A stretch of DNA of 30,431 nt from Oscillospiraceae bacterium. GTDB taxonomy: Bacteria > Bacillota_A > Clostridia > Oscillospirales > WRJC01. Below, piece by piece: positions 1 through 8,579 of the stretch; position 1 is the stretch's first letter; each line of letters begins with the position of its first letter. The notes under the pieces were generated by a model. The model saw nothing but the letters and a program-made list of their open reading frames with translations, made no database searches and was not told the DNA's origin. The DNA is taken from positions 1 to 30,431 of the forward strand of contig WRJC01000035.1 in assembly GCA_009782405.1 (NCBI GenBank). Reading direction: 5' to 3'. Position numbers and translations under genes: made by a program.

Positions 1-57
1 CGCATCAAGCGTTTCAAAATTCTTCAGCTTCGTTACCGCAACAAACAGCGTAAGCAT
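1..57 (-). CDS. N-terminal fragment of an unidentified protein (runs off left edge)
   Basis: On the minus strand an open frame begins with ATG at 57-55 and is open for 19 codons to the window edge. It reads MLTLFVAVTKLKNFETLDA. A GAGAGG sequence 8 bases upstream of that ATG can serve as ribosome binding site. The same frame also contains a GTG at 90-88, immediately preceded by an in-frame TAA but without a visible Shine-Dalgarno, so the ATG is preferred. It would follow the glutaminase-like gene in the same direction. I do not recognise the protein; too little is present to name a family. Confidence 0.4.
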   Translation of the reverse strand, partial: MLTLFVAVTKLKNFETLDA

Positions 58-118
58 CTCTTGCGCCTCTCGCTTATTTGCGGTTTTCACAATTTTGAAT
101 TAACGTTTTAGGACTCGT

Positions 119-2137
119 CTAATTATCAAAATTCGCAAAAGAATCTTTCAGCATTTTCATGAATACGCCGCCGATCACCGAACGGTTCTGGAATCCCGCT
201 TGTTTTGCGGTATCGGTGTAATACCAGTCCGAAAATGGGACCCGGGAAGCGGTTTCGTTCACAAAACGCCAAACAGGTTCGACCAATGCCTGGAAATCCG
301 AAAGTTTTTCGCACAAAGAGGCCGACCATATGAGCCAGTCTGTTTTTGTGTAGGCGCTCCTGGAATCGAGGGGGACCCCGTATTTGTTTTGGTTTTGCAT
401 ATACCATTTTGTTTCGGCTTCTGTCACTTCCTCCCCGAACAGGCCGGTAGCGAATATTTGGTCCCATATGACGTTGTATTTCAAGCTCCATGTGCCGGGT
501 TGGTCAAAAGCGAGCTTGTATTTGTCGCCGTCTTTTGCTTCTTTTTTCCATTTTGCCGCATATTCCGCCGCTTTTTCCCTGTATTTTCCCGATTTGCCGC
601 CATTTCCCAAAAAATCCGATATAATGCCGAAAGAAACCAGTCCCATGATGGCTTTTATCGATAAATTGCAGTTGTGCGCGAGGTGCCCGGCAAAATCGTC
701 CGTGCATAGCTGGTTTTCCGGATCGTAGCCGTATTCCAGAAGATAATCCGCCCATTTTTCGAAAATAGGGAAGTGTTCCTCCATGAAACCAAAATCTTCG
801 TCTGCAAGGTTTGCGGCAGCGGCCATTATCAGCATATTCCCGCATTCTTCTATCGGCATCTGGTATTTCTGCAAATATTCGCCGTTATCTTTCCCGTATA
901 CCTGGCCGTTCGCTTTCGGGTATGTCCCCACGTCGTGGGGAGCAAAATCATAAGGCCAATTTTCCGAAGCGGCAAATTTTAAAACAGGGCGCATCATGCC
1001 CCGCACCAATTCGGGCGAATAAAGCAAAAATACGGGTATCGAGGGATAACTCACATCCACTGTCCCGATGCAGCCGTTGCTGTAATTTTCCTTTGAAAGG
1101 AAAACCGCGTTTCCATCGCGGTCGGCAATTAATTTGTGCGCCGCATATGCCTGCCTGTAAGCCAAAGCGGCTATGTCGGCATATTTGTTTCCGCCTGATT
1201 TTACCGCATCTGCATACAGGCGATTTTCGAAAACTTTGACCTTTTCGAATATGTCCGGCGCTTCATCGACCGCATTTTCCACCATGGAAGCAAAAGTCAT
1301 GCCGTCTTTTTGCCAGTATGCGCAAAACTGCTCGCCGAAATATTCTATGGATTTTATATCATCGTAGGCGAGGAGTATATATTTTTCTTTTTTGCTTCCG
1401 CCGATTTTCCCAAAATCGATTTCACAGGCGGCAATGGGGCAGTTTTGGTCAATGGAAACCGCATGCGCTTCATAATGGCCTTTTTTTGCAAAGGCTTTGT
1501 TTTTCGCGTAATCATATCTATCTGAAAGCGTCCCGCAAAAAACGTCGCCGAAAGGATTGATCAAATGCACATATCCCCAATTTATCCGGTGGTCGTCCCC
1601 CGCGCTGTTCAATATTTTTTGGTCTGTGGAGCCCATATAGGCGGATTTTGCGTTTTTGAAATTCGTTTTTCCGCATCTTACAGATTCGCCATTTTCATTG
1701 ACGCACCATTCCCCCGTTATGTCCGTGTAAATTTTCGCGTCATGGACATTTTTGTCGGCGCTTCTGAGCCCATATTTGACGTAAGTGAGCGGACGGGAAA
1801 CCATGTTCAAATCGTAGGGCAGGATAGGGGAAACAAAAGTCACCGTCAATTCGATTCCGCTTTTTTCAAAAATGTATTCCGTCGACAAAGCGGACACCGA
1901 AAGCGATATTTGTTCCATTGCTTCCGGTTCCCTGTCAGGGCGGTTGTTTTGCACGTCGGCTTTCCCGCAGAACCGATATGTTCTGCCATCGATTTTTATG
2001 ATTCCGACAAGCGCGTTTCTTTCGCCGGTCCAATGCCGTGTGGAGTCTCCATGCAAAAAGTCCGAAAACGACCAAACGCTGAAATATGGGTCGGATAAAA
2101 CAAGCGGAACAGCCGCGGGGCGTATATTTTGCATCAT
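119..2137 (-). CDS. Glutaminase A-like protein (DUF4965/DUF5127 family)
   Basis: A 672-residue protein resembling the fungal/bacterial GtaA-type glutaminases, which hydrolyse L-glutamine to glutamate and ammonia. Seen in sequence: an N-terminal block (PAAVPLVLSDPYFSVWS, residues ~7-23) typical of the DUF4964 region, a beta-rich DUF5127-like part, and a C-terminal all-helical part with SVDVSYPSIPVF-type, APHDVGTYP, MPIEECGNML and DDFAGHLAHN motifs (the sequence here reads TVDVSYPS). Length fits the family. The start is set by AGGAGGG at 2147-2153, 9 bases before ATG at 2137; a second ATG follows directly. Unlike the secreted fungal enzymes it has no signal peptide, so a cytoplasmic location is inferred. 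The activity of most bacterial members is untested, so glutaminase is a family label. It lies 51 bp downstream of the LtaS-like gene and has a promoter of its own in the gap. Confidence 0.85.
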   Translation of the reverse strand: MMQNIRPAAVPLVLSDPYFSVWSFSDFLHGDSTRHWTGERNALVGIIKIDGRTYRFCGKADVQNNRPDREPEAMEQISLSVSALSTEYIFEKSGIELTVTFVSPILPYDLNMVSRPLTYVKYGLRSADKNVHDAKIYTDITGEWCVNENGESVRCGKTNFKNAKSAYMGSTDQKILNSAGDDHRINWGYVHLINPFGDVFCGTLSDRYDYAKNKAFAKKGHYEAHAVSIDQNCPIAACEIDFGKIGGSKKEKYILLAYDDIKSIEYFGEQFCAYWQKDGMTFASMVENAVDEAPDIFEKVKVFENRLYADAVKSGGNKYADIAALAYRQAYAAHKLIADRDGNAVFLSKENYSNGCIGTVDVSYPSIPVFLLYSPELVRGMMRPVLKFAASENWPYDFAPHDVGTYPKANGQVYGKDNGEYLQKYQMPIEECGNMLIMAAAANLADEDFGFMEEHFPIFEKWADYLLEYGYDPENQLCTDDFAGHLAHNCNLSIKAIMGLVSFGIISDFLGNGGKSGKYREKAAEYAAKWKKEAKDGDKYKLAFDQPGTWSLKYNVIWDQIFATGLFGEEVTEAETKWYMQNQNKYGVPLDSRSAYTKTDWLIWSASLCEKLSDFQALVEPVWRFVNETASRVPFSDWYYTDTAKQAGFQNRSVIGGVFMKMLKDSFANFDN

Positions 2138-2162
2138 TAGTGTAATCCCTCCTGATTATTTT

Positions 2163-2192
2163 ATTATATATTTATCATCATTTGTTTTTCAA
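2163..2192 (-). promoter_or_regulatory. Predicted sigma-A promoter for the glutaminase-like gene
   Basis: On the minus strand: TTGAAA (2187-2192), 18-base spacer, TATAAT (2163-2168), just upstream of the AGGAGGG ribosome binding site. The -35 overlaps the stop of the LtaS-like gene, so the downstream gene can be transcribed alone or by read-through. Confidence 0.55.
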
Positions 2193-4030
2193 TTTGTCAT
2201 GCGTTTGTATGTTTCGTAGTATTGTATTTTCAACAATTCCTGTTGCTGTTTCGTGATTTCCATTTTCAATTTTATGTTGTAATAGGGCAGTATTTCGCGC
2301 AACGCTTCCAAATAGCCCATATATTGCGTTTTGCCGGAACCGATAAGGCTCGAAAGCACATTCAGTAAATCGTATGAAGCGTATGCGTCGTTTTGGAGGC
2401 CTTTTTTGTCCAGGGGGAAGTTTGCGTAAATGATGAAAGGGGTGCTGTACAGCTGGAGCCTCGAATCCGTGGCGTAAATGTCGGAAATGAATCCCGTATC
2501 CAAATACGCCGAATACTTCGAGCATATCGAAGGCAAATGGTCGCCAAAGAAAACAATTGCAGTAGGCCGATTTCGCGAATCGATAAAATTGCAAAGCTGC
2601 CCCAAAGCTTCGTCCGCGTTTTTTACGCCTTGTACATAGTTTTCAAAGAAATGATAGTCGTTTTTGCTCAAACGCGGGTTTTTTGCCCTGACTGTAAATG
2701 TCTCCCAGTAATATTTGTAATAGTATGGCTGGTGGTTTTCGATGGATATGCCAAACAAAAACAAAGGGGCGGCGTCTTTTTTTTCCGCTTCGTCCAAAAA
2801 ATATTCCAGATACCGCGCAAAACAGCGGTCTGTGACATATTTGTACGATTCGCCCACTATTTCCGGCTTTATTTCTTTGATTTCCGCAAGCGATTCCGCA
2901 TAATACGCATCAAAACCCAGAAACGGCAGCCCTGTGTCCCTGCGGTAAAATTTTGCCAAATACGGGTGTATCGCAATTGTGTCATATCCCAGTTCCTTGT
3001 AATATGAAACGTATGAAATCACGTCTTTTTTTATAATCGTGTAGGGAACCACCCCATCGGGCAGCGCGTCGCAGGCAAGTCCAGTCAAAATTTCAAATTC
3101 GGTGCGAATGGTCCCGCCACCGTAAGTGGGCACTACCAGCTTTCCGGCGAAGGCGTTTTCCCGATTTTTGAGTTCGTCGTAATTTTCAAGCGGGTTTGGC
3201 GTGATTTCCGATTCCGGGAGCAGTTTCGGATCCCAGAAACTTTCGCTGAGGATTAAAACGATGTCGGGGTTCGCGAAATCTGCCGAAGGAAAAATTTCGG
3301 CGTATTCGCCGAGCGCTTCCTGCAGTTTCGCGCTCGAATATCCCTCGGGTTTTTTTATCGCGAAAGAGGCCAAATTTATGGAAAATCCGCCGATGAACCC
3401 GTTTGCCTCGTAATTGGTGATCTGGTTGTCTGTGGATTCAAAATACATCCCTATCTCGTTGAACAAATCCCCCGAAAGCGCCCCGTTGCCGAAAAATATG
3501 AACAAAACCAAAAACAGCGCCGAAGCTACGGGTAAGCGCACGTAAAATTTAAGGGGGGCGTCTTTGGCGAAAATGCCGAGAAAAATCGCGGAAACAATCG
3601 AGACGGCGATAAAAAGCCAACTCCAAAATTCAATTTCTATCGAAACGAAACCGGCGATTTCACCCATATTCGTCGCCATTATTATGTCGTGGGGCATAAA
3701 ATTTTCGCCTGTCAGGGCATATTTTATATAGTTTACGAACGAAACCGCCAAAATCAATGCGTTGAACAGCAATATGTTCATCCAGGCTTTTTGTATCAGG
3801 AAAAAAAGCGCCGCGAAGAGCACATATACCAAAATCAAATCAAAAATCAAAATCGATATATGATCCGCCAAAAAACTTTCCAAAAAATATTTCGGGTATT
3901 TATGGAAACACTCGAGCTCCAGAACATAAAAAACGGGCATGAGCCAGTAAAGCAAAGAAGCGGGCAGCCAAAACGCCTTTTTTCTTTTCAGGCGCTTTAT
4001 GGAATAGGCAAAAAAACGCAAATAAATCAA
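2189..4030 (-). CDS. LtaS-family membrane sulfatase-fold phosphoglycerol transferase
   Basis: A 613-residue polytopic protein of the lipoteichoic acid synthase family. These enzymes transfer glycerol phosphate (or related groups) from lipids to envelope polymers outside the cell. About five hydrophobic segments occupy residues ~20-190, followed by an extracellular sulfatase-fold domain. Visible active-site blocks are DIVLILSESFWDP (metal-ligand Glu), GGGTIRTEFEIL with Thr307 in the nucleophile position (compare TSDSEF in LtaS), and FFGDHLPS with Asp497/His498. The start is TTG at 4030, supported by GGAG 10 bases upstream; no better ATG is in frame near it. It could act on teichoic acid or on another polymer, since the family also contains modifying enzymes. 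The downstream neighbour is the glutaminase-like gene. Confidence 0.85.
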   Translation of the reverse strand: MIYLRFFAYSIKRLKRKKAFWLPASLLYWLMPVFYVLELECFHKYPKYFLESFLADHISILIFDLILVYVLFAALFFLIQKAWMNILLFNALILAVSFVNYIKYALTGENFMPHDIIMATNMGEIAGFVSIEIEFWSWLFIAVSIVSAIFLGIFAKDAPLKFYVRLPVASALFLVLFIFFGNGALSGDLFNEIGMYFESTDNQITNYEANGFIGGFSINLASFAIKKPEGYSSAKLQEALGEYAEIFPSADFANPDIVLILSESFWDPKLLPESEITPNPLENYDELKNRENAFAGKLVVPTYGGGTIRTEFEILTGLACDALPDGVVPYTIIKKDVISYVSYYKELGYDTIAIHPYLAKFYRRDTGLPFLGFDAYYAESLAEIKEIKPEIVGESYKYVTDRCFARYLEYFLDEAEKKDAAPLFLFGISIENHQPYYYKYYWETFTVRAKNPRLSKNDYHFFENYVQGVKNADEALGQLCNFIDSRNRPTAIVFFGDHLPSICSKYSAYLDTGFISDIYATDSRLQLYSTPFIIYANFPLDKKGLQNDAYASYDLLNVLSSLIGSGKTQYMGYLEALREILPYYNIKLKMEITKQQQELLKIQYYETYKRMTN

Positions 4031-4062
4031 TTCGTATTTACTCCGTTATAGAATGATAATCT

Positions 4063-4068
4063 ACTATA
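4063..4068 (-). promoter_or_regulatory. Possible extended -10 for the LtaS-like gene
   Basis: On the minus strand TATAGT, preceded by TGG, lies about 35 bases before the TTG start. No good -35 is found 17 bases upstream, so this would rely on the extended -10. Confidence 0.4.
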
Positions 4069-4109
4069 CCAAAGATTTGTGAACATTTATTTTGTTTTTG
4101 AAAAATATC

Positions 4110-4138
4110 TTGCAAATTCAGAGAAAATATATTATAAT
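4110..4138 (+). promoter_or_regulatory. Predicted sigma-A promoter of the rlmB operon
   Basis: TTGCAA (4110-4115), 17-base spacer, TATAAT (4133-4138), about 30 bases before the rlmB start. It is back to back with the possible minus-strand promoter of the LtaS-like gene. Confidence 0.65.
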
Positions 4139-4170
4139 GCTCATATTGGATCAAAACAAATAAAATCTGA

Positions 4171-5262
4171 ATGGATGAAGTTTTTATGAACAACAAAAGG
4201 GACGATTTCAAGCCCGGAAAAAAACCGTTTTCAAAAGACGGCAAAAATAGGCCCGGAAGTTTCGTGAAATTCAAAAGACCCGGAGAAGCGGGCGGATTTG
4301 AAAAATCAAAATATTCCGCAAGACCCGAAAAATTCCAAAAAACCGGAACAGCGCCCAAAGAGGCAAAAAATTTCAAAAACGCATTCGGCCAAAAAAAACC
4401 CTTCAGGCCGGATAGGCCCTCAAAGCCCGCAAAACCCGCAAGATTAAGGGAATTTCCCGAAACCCTGCCGCCGGTTGCGGAACAGGAAGATTCGGGCATG
4501 GTATACGGCAGAAACGCGGTGCTCGAACTTCTCAAAAGCGGAAAGTCCGTAGACAAACTCTTTGTCCAGAGCGGGCAGCGGGAAGGTTCGATAACCGTGA
4601 TCTTTGCCGAAGCCTTGAAAAAATCCATACCGGTGATCGAAACGGAAAAATCCAAGCTCGATTCAATGATAAAAAATTCGGCGCACCAAGGGGTGATCGC
4701 CATGGCCGCCGCGAAAGAATACTGCTCGATAGGCGATATATTGAAAATCGCCGAAGAGCGCGGGGAAAAACCGTTTGTTTTGATCGCGGACAAAATAATG
4801 GACCCGCACAATCTCGGCGCGATAATAAGGACAGCTGAATGCGCGGGAGTCCACGGAATGATAATACCGAAAAGAAACGCCGCGGGCGTGTCCCCCATTG
4901 TGGCAAAAATTTCCGCGGGCGCCTCGGTGCATATGGCCATTGCCAAAGTGGCCAATATCGCGGGGGTGATCGACGAATTGAAGGAAAAGGGAATTTGGAT
5001 ATTTTCTTCCGCGCTGGATTTAGACGAAAACCTTAAAAATTCGGAAAATGACGCCGCGCTTTCGGATTACAGCGAAGCGGATTACGACATCCCGATGTGT
5101 CTGGTTGTGGGAAACGAAGGCGAAGGGCTCTCCCCGCTGGTGATACAAAAAAGCGATTTCATGGTAAAAATCCCGATGTTCGGGAAAATAGATTCTTTGA
5201 ATGTCTCCTGCGCCTGCGCGGTGCTCATGTACGAAATATCGCGCCAACGCAAAAAGAAATGA
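4171..5262 (+). CDS. rlmB: 23S rRNA (guanosine-2'-O-)-methyltransferase RlmB-like, TrmH/SpoU family
   Basis: A SPOUT-class RNA 2'-O-methyltransferase, expected to methylate a ribose in 23S rRNA using S-adenosylmethionine. From residue ~110 there is the family's substrate-binding domain (MVYGRNAVLELL). The knotted catalytic domain follows with its three signatures: DPHNLGAIIRTAE (from residue 211), LVVGNEGEGLS (from 311) and IPMFGKIDSLNVS (from 334). Residues 1-105 are an unusual Lys/Arg/Pro-rich, probably disordered extension; typical RlmB proteins are about 245 residues. Neither the ATG at 4171 nor the one at 4186 has a strong Shine-Dalgarno, so the start is uncertain by five codons. It is the first gene of the operon leading to nrnA and truB. 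The exact target nucleotide cannot be read from sequence. Confidence 0.9.
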   Translation: MDEVFMNNKRDDFKPGKKPFSKDGKNRPGSFVKFKRPGEAGGFEKSKYSARPEKFQKTGTAPKEAKNFKNAFGQKKPFRPDRPSKPAKPARLREFPETLPPVAEQEDSGMVYGRNAVLELLKSGKSVDKLFVQSGQREGSITVIFAEALKKSIPVIETEKSKLDSMIKNSAHQGVIAMAAAKEYCSIGDILKIAEERGEKPFVLIADKIMDPHNLGAIIRTAECAGVHGMIIPKRNAAGVSPIVAKISAGASVHMAIAKVANIAGVIDELKEKGIWIFSSALDLDENLKNSENDAALSDYSEADYDIPMCLVVGNEGEGLSPLVIQKSDFMVKIPMFGKIDSLNVSCACAVLMYEISRQRKKK

Positions 5263-5296
5263 TATATAAATCATGAAATAAATAAAGGTAAAAGCT

Positions 5297-7555
5297 ATGG
5301 AAGAAAAAAAAAGCCCCTCAAAATTGAACGATTTGTTCGAGGATCTGCAAGACACACTGGACAGTTCCATTTACAATGCGAATGAAGATGAATCCGAAAA
5401 ACCGAAAAAACCGGAAATACCCGAAATTGCCGATTTTCCCGAACCGCAAAAACCGCCTCCGGCAAAAAAATATGCGGATGAAAAAGAAAGCAGGAATGAA
5501 AACGAGAATCAGGAAAAACGATTTGAAAGCGCGGACAAACAGCCTGAAAATGTAATTTGGGAAGAAAGGGAAAACGACGGCGGCGAATCGGAACAATCGG
5601 ACATGGATCTGGAACTTCTCAAAGCCATCGGGATAGGCCGCGAGGAAGCCGCAGATGGCAAAAAACGCCCTCGGGAAAATTATGCGGATCCGGAAAAAAG
5701 CGGCGCCGAAAACAAATCCGACCCAAAAGAATACGAAAAAAACCCCGTTTCAAAAAAACCTCCCCAAAAGACTTTTTACAGGGCTACGGAAAAGGAATTT
5801 GCGAACCGGGAACAAATAACCGACATTTTTGCCTCTTACAGGAACGAATATATATCCGCATTGATAAAATTCGCGGCGGGGGCGGTTTTGTTCCTGATAA
5901 TTTTCTATATGGAAACTGCGCCGTATCTGAAATGGAAAATGCCCGGAATACTCAACATATACCATTACAACGTGCCATATATCTGGATAGATATGCAGAT
6001 TTTGCTTCTGGCGGCCGCCATAAACGGCAAATCCCTGGTATACGGCGTGAGGTCGATGTTCGCTTCGAACGTCAACGCCTATTCCATATCGGTTTTCTTT
6101 TTGGCAGTTTCATTTGTCCACACCATGCTCACTTTGAATTTCAGATACAACAGCCCGGAAATGGCGCTCTACAATTCGATGGCGGTTTATTCAATGGTAA
6201 TGATAAGCCTTTACAACCTGTTCGACATAATAGCGGAAATCGACAGTTTCAAAACAGTTTCTTCCAACAAACAGAAATACGCGCTCACTTTGCTCGACCC
6301 TTCCAAGACTCCGAAAACCGCTCCTTTGCAAGCTTCTTCCCAACCTTACGGAACGGCCAAACCGGAAGCGGAATTGTTTCGCGACGTGGCTGCATACGGT
6401 TCCGGCGTGGGCGGGGTGGTGAGCGCCCCGTTTGTCTCGAATTTTTTTACGCGGACATACAAAGACAAACATCTCGGCGGGCCCATAAAACATTATATAT
6501 ACATATCCTTGTTTGCCGCCCTTTCGCTGTTCATCATAACCATGGGGCTGAACAAAGAAAAAGATTGGTACGCTTCCCTTTCCTGCGCCGCCGCCATCAT
6601 GCTCGGCTCTGTTCCCTTGTGTTCGTTTGTCGCCTGTTCCTACCCCGTTTTCAAAGCGCAAAAAAAGGCCCGGCAAATAGGCGCGGCTTTCATCGGCGGA
6701 AACAGCATGGAAGAAAGTTCCGGGATGCCCATAATTTCGGTTTACGACAAAGATATTTTCCCGGCGGAAAAAGTGAGGATTTCGGGGATAAAAGTATGCA
6801 AGGACGTCAGGATAGATGCAGTTATGCAAACCCTTTGCGCCATTTTCGACAAATTGAATATGCCCCCTGCCGAAACCTTCAAAGCCTCTGTAAATTACGA
6901 TGGCAATGGCGAACGCGATGTAAAATTGGCCGGAATAGAAGACGACGGCATATGTTTTTTTTCAAGCGGCGCGAAAATGTTCATAGGAAAGAGGGGATAT
7001 ATGGCTAATTTGGGGCTGGATCCGTTTTCTTCGGACGTGGACGAAGCATTTGAAAAAAGCCTTGGCAGCATAATGTTTTTGGCCGCGGAAAACAAATTGC
7101 TGGCCAAAATATACATAACATATGAAATATCCCCGGATTTTTACGATATAATAAAGAACATAAGGAAAGTGAATACATGTTTGTGCATACGCACATTTGA
7201 CCCGAATATAAACGACGAATTGGTCGCGGCAATGGGGAATATAAAAAAATATCCGGTGAGGGTGCTGAAATTGAAAGATTCCTCCGACATTTACAAAATT
7301 CCCGGATATGTGGATTCGCCGGTGGTTTCCAAGGAATCTTTGAAGTCTTTGTTCGGGGCGGTGGTGATCGCGGACAAGATAAAAACTTTGATGAAAACCA
7401 ACGCGATGCTCCAGACGCTGGCTTTTTCGGCGGGTTTGCTTCTGTCCGTGATCCTCGGGGTCGCGGGGCAGCTTTTGGGGATAAATGCGGGGCATTTGTT
7501 TTTGTTCCAGACTTTTTGGATGCTTCCGGTCATAGTGCTTTCAGGATTGAACTGA
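5297..7555 (+). CDS. Degenerate P-type ATPase-like membrane protein (predicted pseudoenzyme)
   Basis: A 752-residue protein with a charged, low-complexity N-terminus (residues 1-~150), six membrane segments (TM1 ~189-208, TM5 ~399-418, TM6 ~428-450), a ~250-residue cytoplasmic domain and two final membrane segments (~708-750). This is the layout of P1B-type metal ATPases. The stretch VPLCSFVA (V439-P440) and AAFIGGNSMEE sit where CPC and the GGEALE-type element occur. The phosphorylation motif DKTGTLT is replaced by DKDIFPA (Asp484), and TGDN appears to be replaced by RTFDPN (632-637). The nucleotide-domain outline (KMFIGKRGYMANLGL, then IMFLAAENKLLAKI) is still visible. I infer shared ancestry with loss of ATP-driven transport; a role is unknown. 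The start ATG has AAAGG 8 bases upstream. It follows rlmB by 34 bp and precedes nrnA by 13 bp, so it belongs to the operon. Confidence 0.7.
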   Translation: MEEKKSPSKLNDLFEDLQDTLDSSIYNANEDESEKPKKPEIPEIADFPEPQKPPPAKKYADEKESRNENENQEKRFESADKQPENVIWEERENDGGESEQSDMDLELLKAIGIGREEAADGKKRPRENYADPEKSGAENKSDPKEYEKNPVSKKPPQKTFYRATEKEFANREQITDIFASYRNEYISALIKFAAGAVLFLIIFYMETAPYLKWKMPGILNIYHYNVPYIWIDMQILLLAAAINGKSLVYGVRSMFASNVNAYSISVFFLAVSFVHTMLTLNFRYNSPEMALYNSMAVYSMVMISLYNLFDIIAEIDSFKTVSSNKQKYALTLLDPSKTPKTAPLQASSQPYGTAKPEAELFRDVAAYGSGVGGVVSAPFVSNFFTRTYKDKHLGGPIKHYIYISLFAALSLFIITMGLNKEKDWYASLSCAAAIMLGSVPLCSFVACSYPVFKAQKKARQIGAAFIGGNSMEESSGMPIISVYDKDIFPAEKVRISGIKVCKDVRIDAVMQTLCAIFDKLNMPPAETFKASVNYDGNGERDVKLAGIEDDGICFFSSGAKMFIGKRGYMANLGLDPFSSDVDEAFEKSLGSIMFLAAENKLLAKIYITYEISPDFYDIIKNIRKVNTCLCIRTFDPNINDELVAAMGNIKKYPVRVLKLKDSSDIYKIPGYVDSPVVSKESLKSLFGAVVIADKIKTLMKTNAMLQTLAFSAGLLLSVILGVAGQLLGINAGHLFLFQTFWMLPVIVLSGLN

Positions 7556-7568
7556 GGCAAAAAAGGCT

Positions 7569-8579
7569 ATGAATTTGATAGATTTGCCAAAGTTGAAAAA
7601 AAGGATTGTTTCGTTCGACAATGTTTTGATTGTCGCCCATATCGATCCCGACCCGGACACGCTCGGCTCCGCTTTGGGGCTTAAAAAAATATTTGAAAAA
7701 TTGGGAAAAACTTCCTACGTCGCCTGCGATACCGCGGTGAGCGGCCGCATATGCAGTTTTTTTGAGATTTCGCCGAATTTGGATTTGGAATTCATCAAAG
7801 CCCCCGATTTTGCCCCGGAACGCATCATTTGCGTGGATGCTGCGGCAATAAGCCAAATCGGCGCATATGGAAAATATTATTCTGAAGATTTTTCAAAAAA
7901 TAAAATAGACCTCGTTATTGACCACCATTATACGAATTCGCTTTACGGGAAAGAAAACTATATCGATGAAAAAGCGTCTGCAACCGGGGAAATAATATAT
8001 GATCTGGCGCTTGAGTGCGGGGTCGAAATAGACCCCGGGTTTGCCAAAGATGTTTACTGCGCCATCATCTGCGATTCCGGTTCGTTCGGATACAGCTCGA
8101 CCACGCCGAAAACGATGGCGACGGCTTCAAAGCTCATGGAAACCGGATTCGATTTCGCAAAGCTGAACAGGCTTGTTTTCCAAACCAAAACGAAAACGCA
8201 GATAGCCATGGAACGCCTGGCGTACAATTCCCTGAAATTTTACGCCGGCGGAAAAATCGCAGTCATAGCCATAACAAACGAAGCGAAAAAAAACGCGGGG
8301 CTTGAGGGCGCGGAAATCGAGGGAATAAACGAAATAGCGAGAACTGCGGAAGGCGTCGAAGTCGGCGCGACGATAAAAGAAACAGAAATGAAAGAAAACC
8401 AAGAAGCTAAAGAATTTAAAATATCCCTGCGGTCGAACGAATACGCGAACGTCGCAAAAATCGCCGAACAATACGGCGGCGGGGGACATATGAAAGCCGC
8501 CGGATGCAAAGTTTCGGGATATTGCGAAGCGGAAATATTGGAAAGGGAACTCGTCGAAAAAATAACGGGAATTTTATGA
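7569..8579 (+). CDS. nrnA: DHH-family phosphoesterase NrnA (nanoRNase / pAp phosphatase)
   Basis: A 336-residue DHH/DHHA1 protein. NrnA-type enzymes degrade 2-5 nt RNA fragments and dephosphorylate 3'-phosphoadenosine 5'-phosphate in the cytoplasm. The metal-binding motifs are all present: HIDPDPD (24-30), CVDAA, DHH (118-120) and a conserved CDSGSF. The C-terminal DHHA1 domain ends in GGGGH (303-307), which binds substrate. Length matches the family. In NrnA the first motif is usually NPDGD; here it is DPDPD, a mild variant. Its stop overlaps the truB start by 4 bases (ATGA), a pairing common in Bacillota. GAGG overlapping the upstream stop, or AAGG close to the ATG, would serve as ribosome binding site. 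Confidence 0.88.
   Translation: MNLIDLPKLKKRIVSFDNVLIVAHIDPDPDTLGSALGLKKIFEKLGKTSYVACDTAVSGRICSFFEISPNLDLEFIKAPDFAPERIICVDAAAISQIGAYGKYYSEDFSKNKIDLVIDHHYTNSLYGKENYIDEKASATGEIIYDLALECGVEIDPGFAKDVYCAIICDSGSFGYSSTTPKTMATASKLMETGFDFAKLNRLVFQTKTKTQIAMERLAYNSLKFYAGGKIAVIAITNEAKKNAGLEGAEIEGINEIARTAEGVEVGATIKETEMKENQEAKEFKISLRSNEYANVAKIAEQYGGGGHMKAAGCKVSGYCEAEILERELVEKITGIL

Noticed and set aside
4038..4955. 305-residue minus-strand frame
   Set aside because: It is the antisense of rlmB, has no ribosome binding site, and its sequence mirrors the conserved SpoU domain on the other strand.
5557..7008. 483-residue plus-strand frame
   Set aside because: Out-of-frame shadow of the P-type ATPase-like gene, rich in Arg, Gln and His as expected of a frame-shifted reading.
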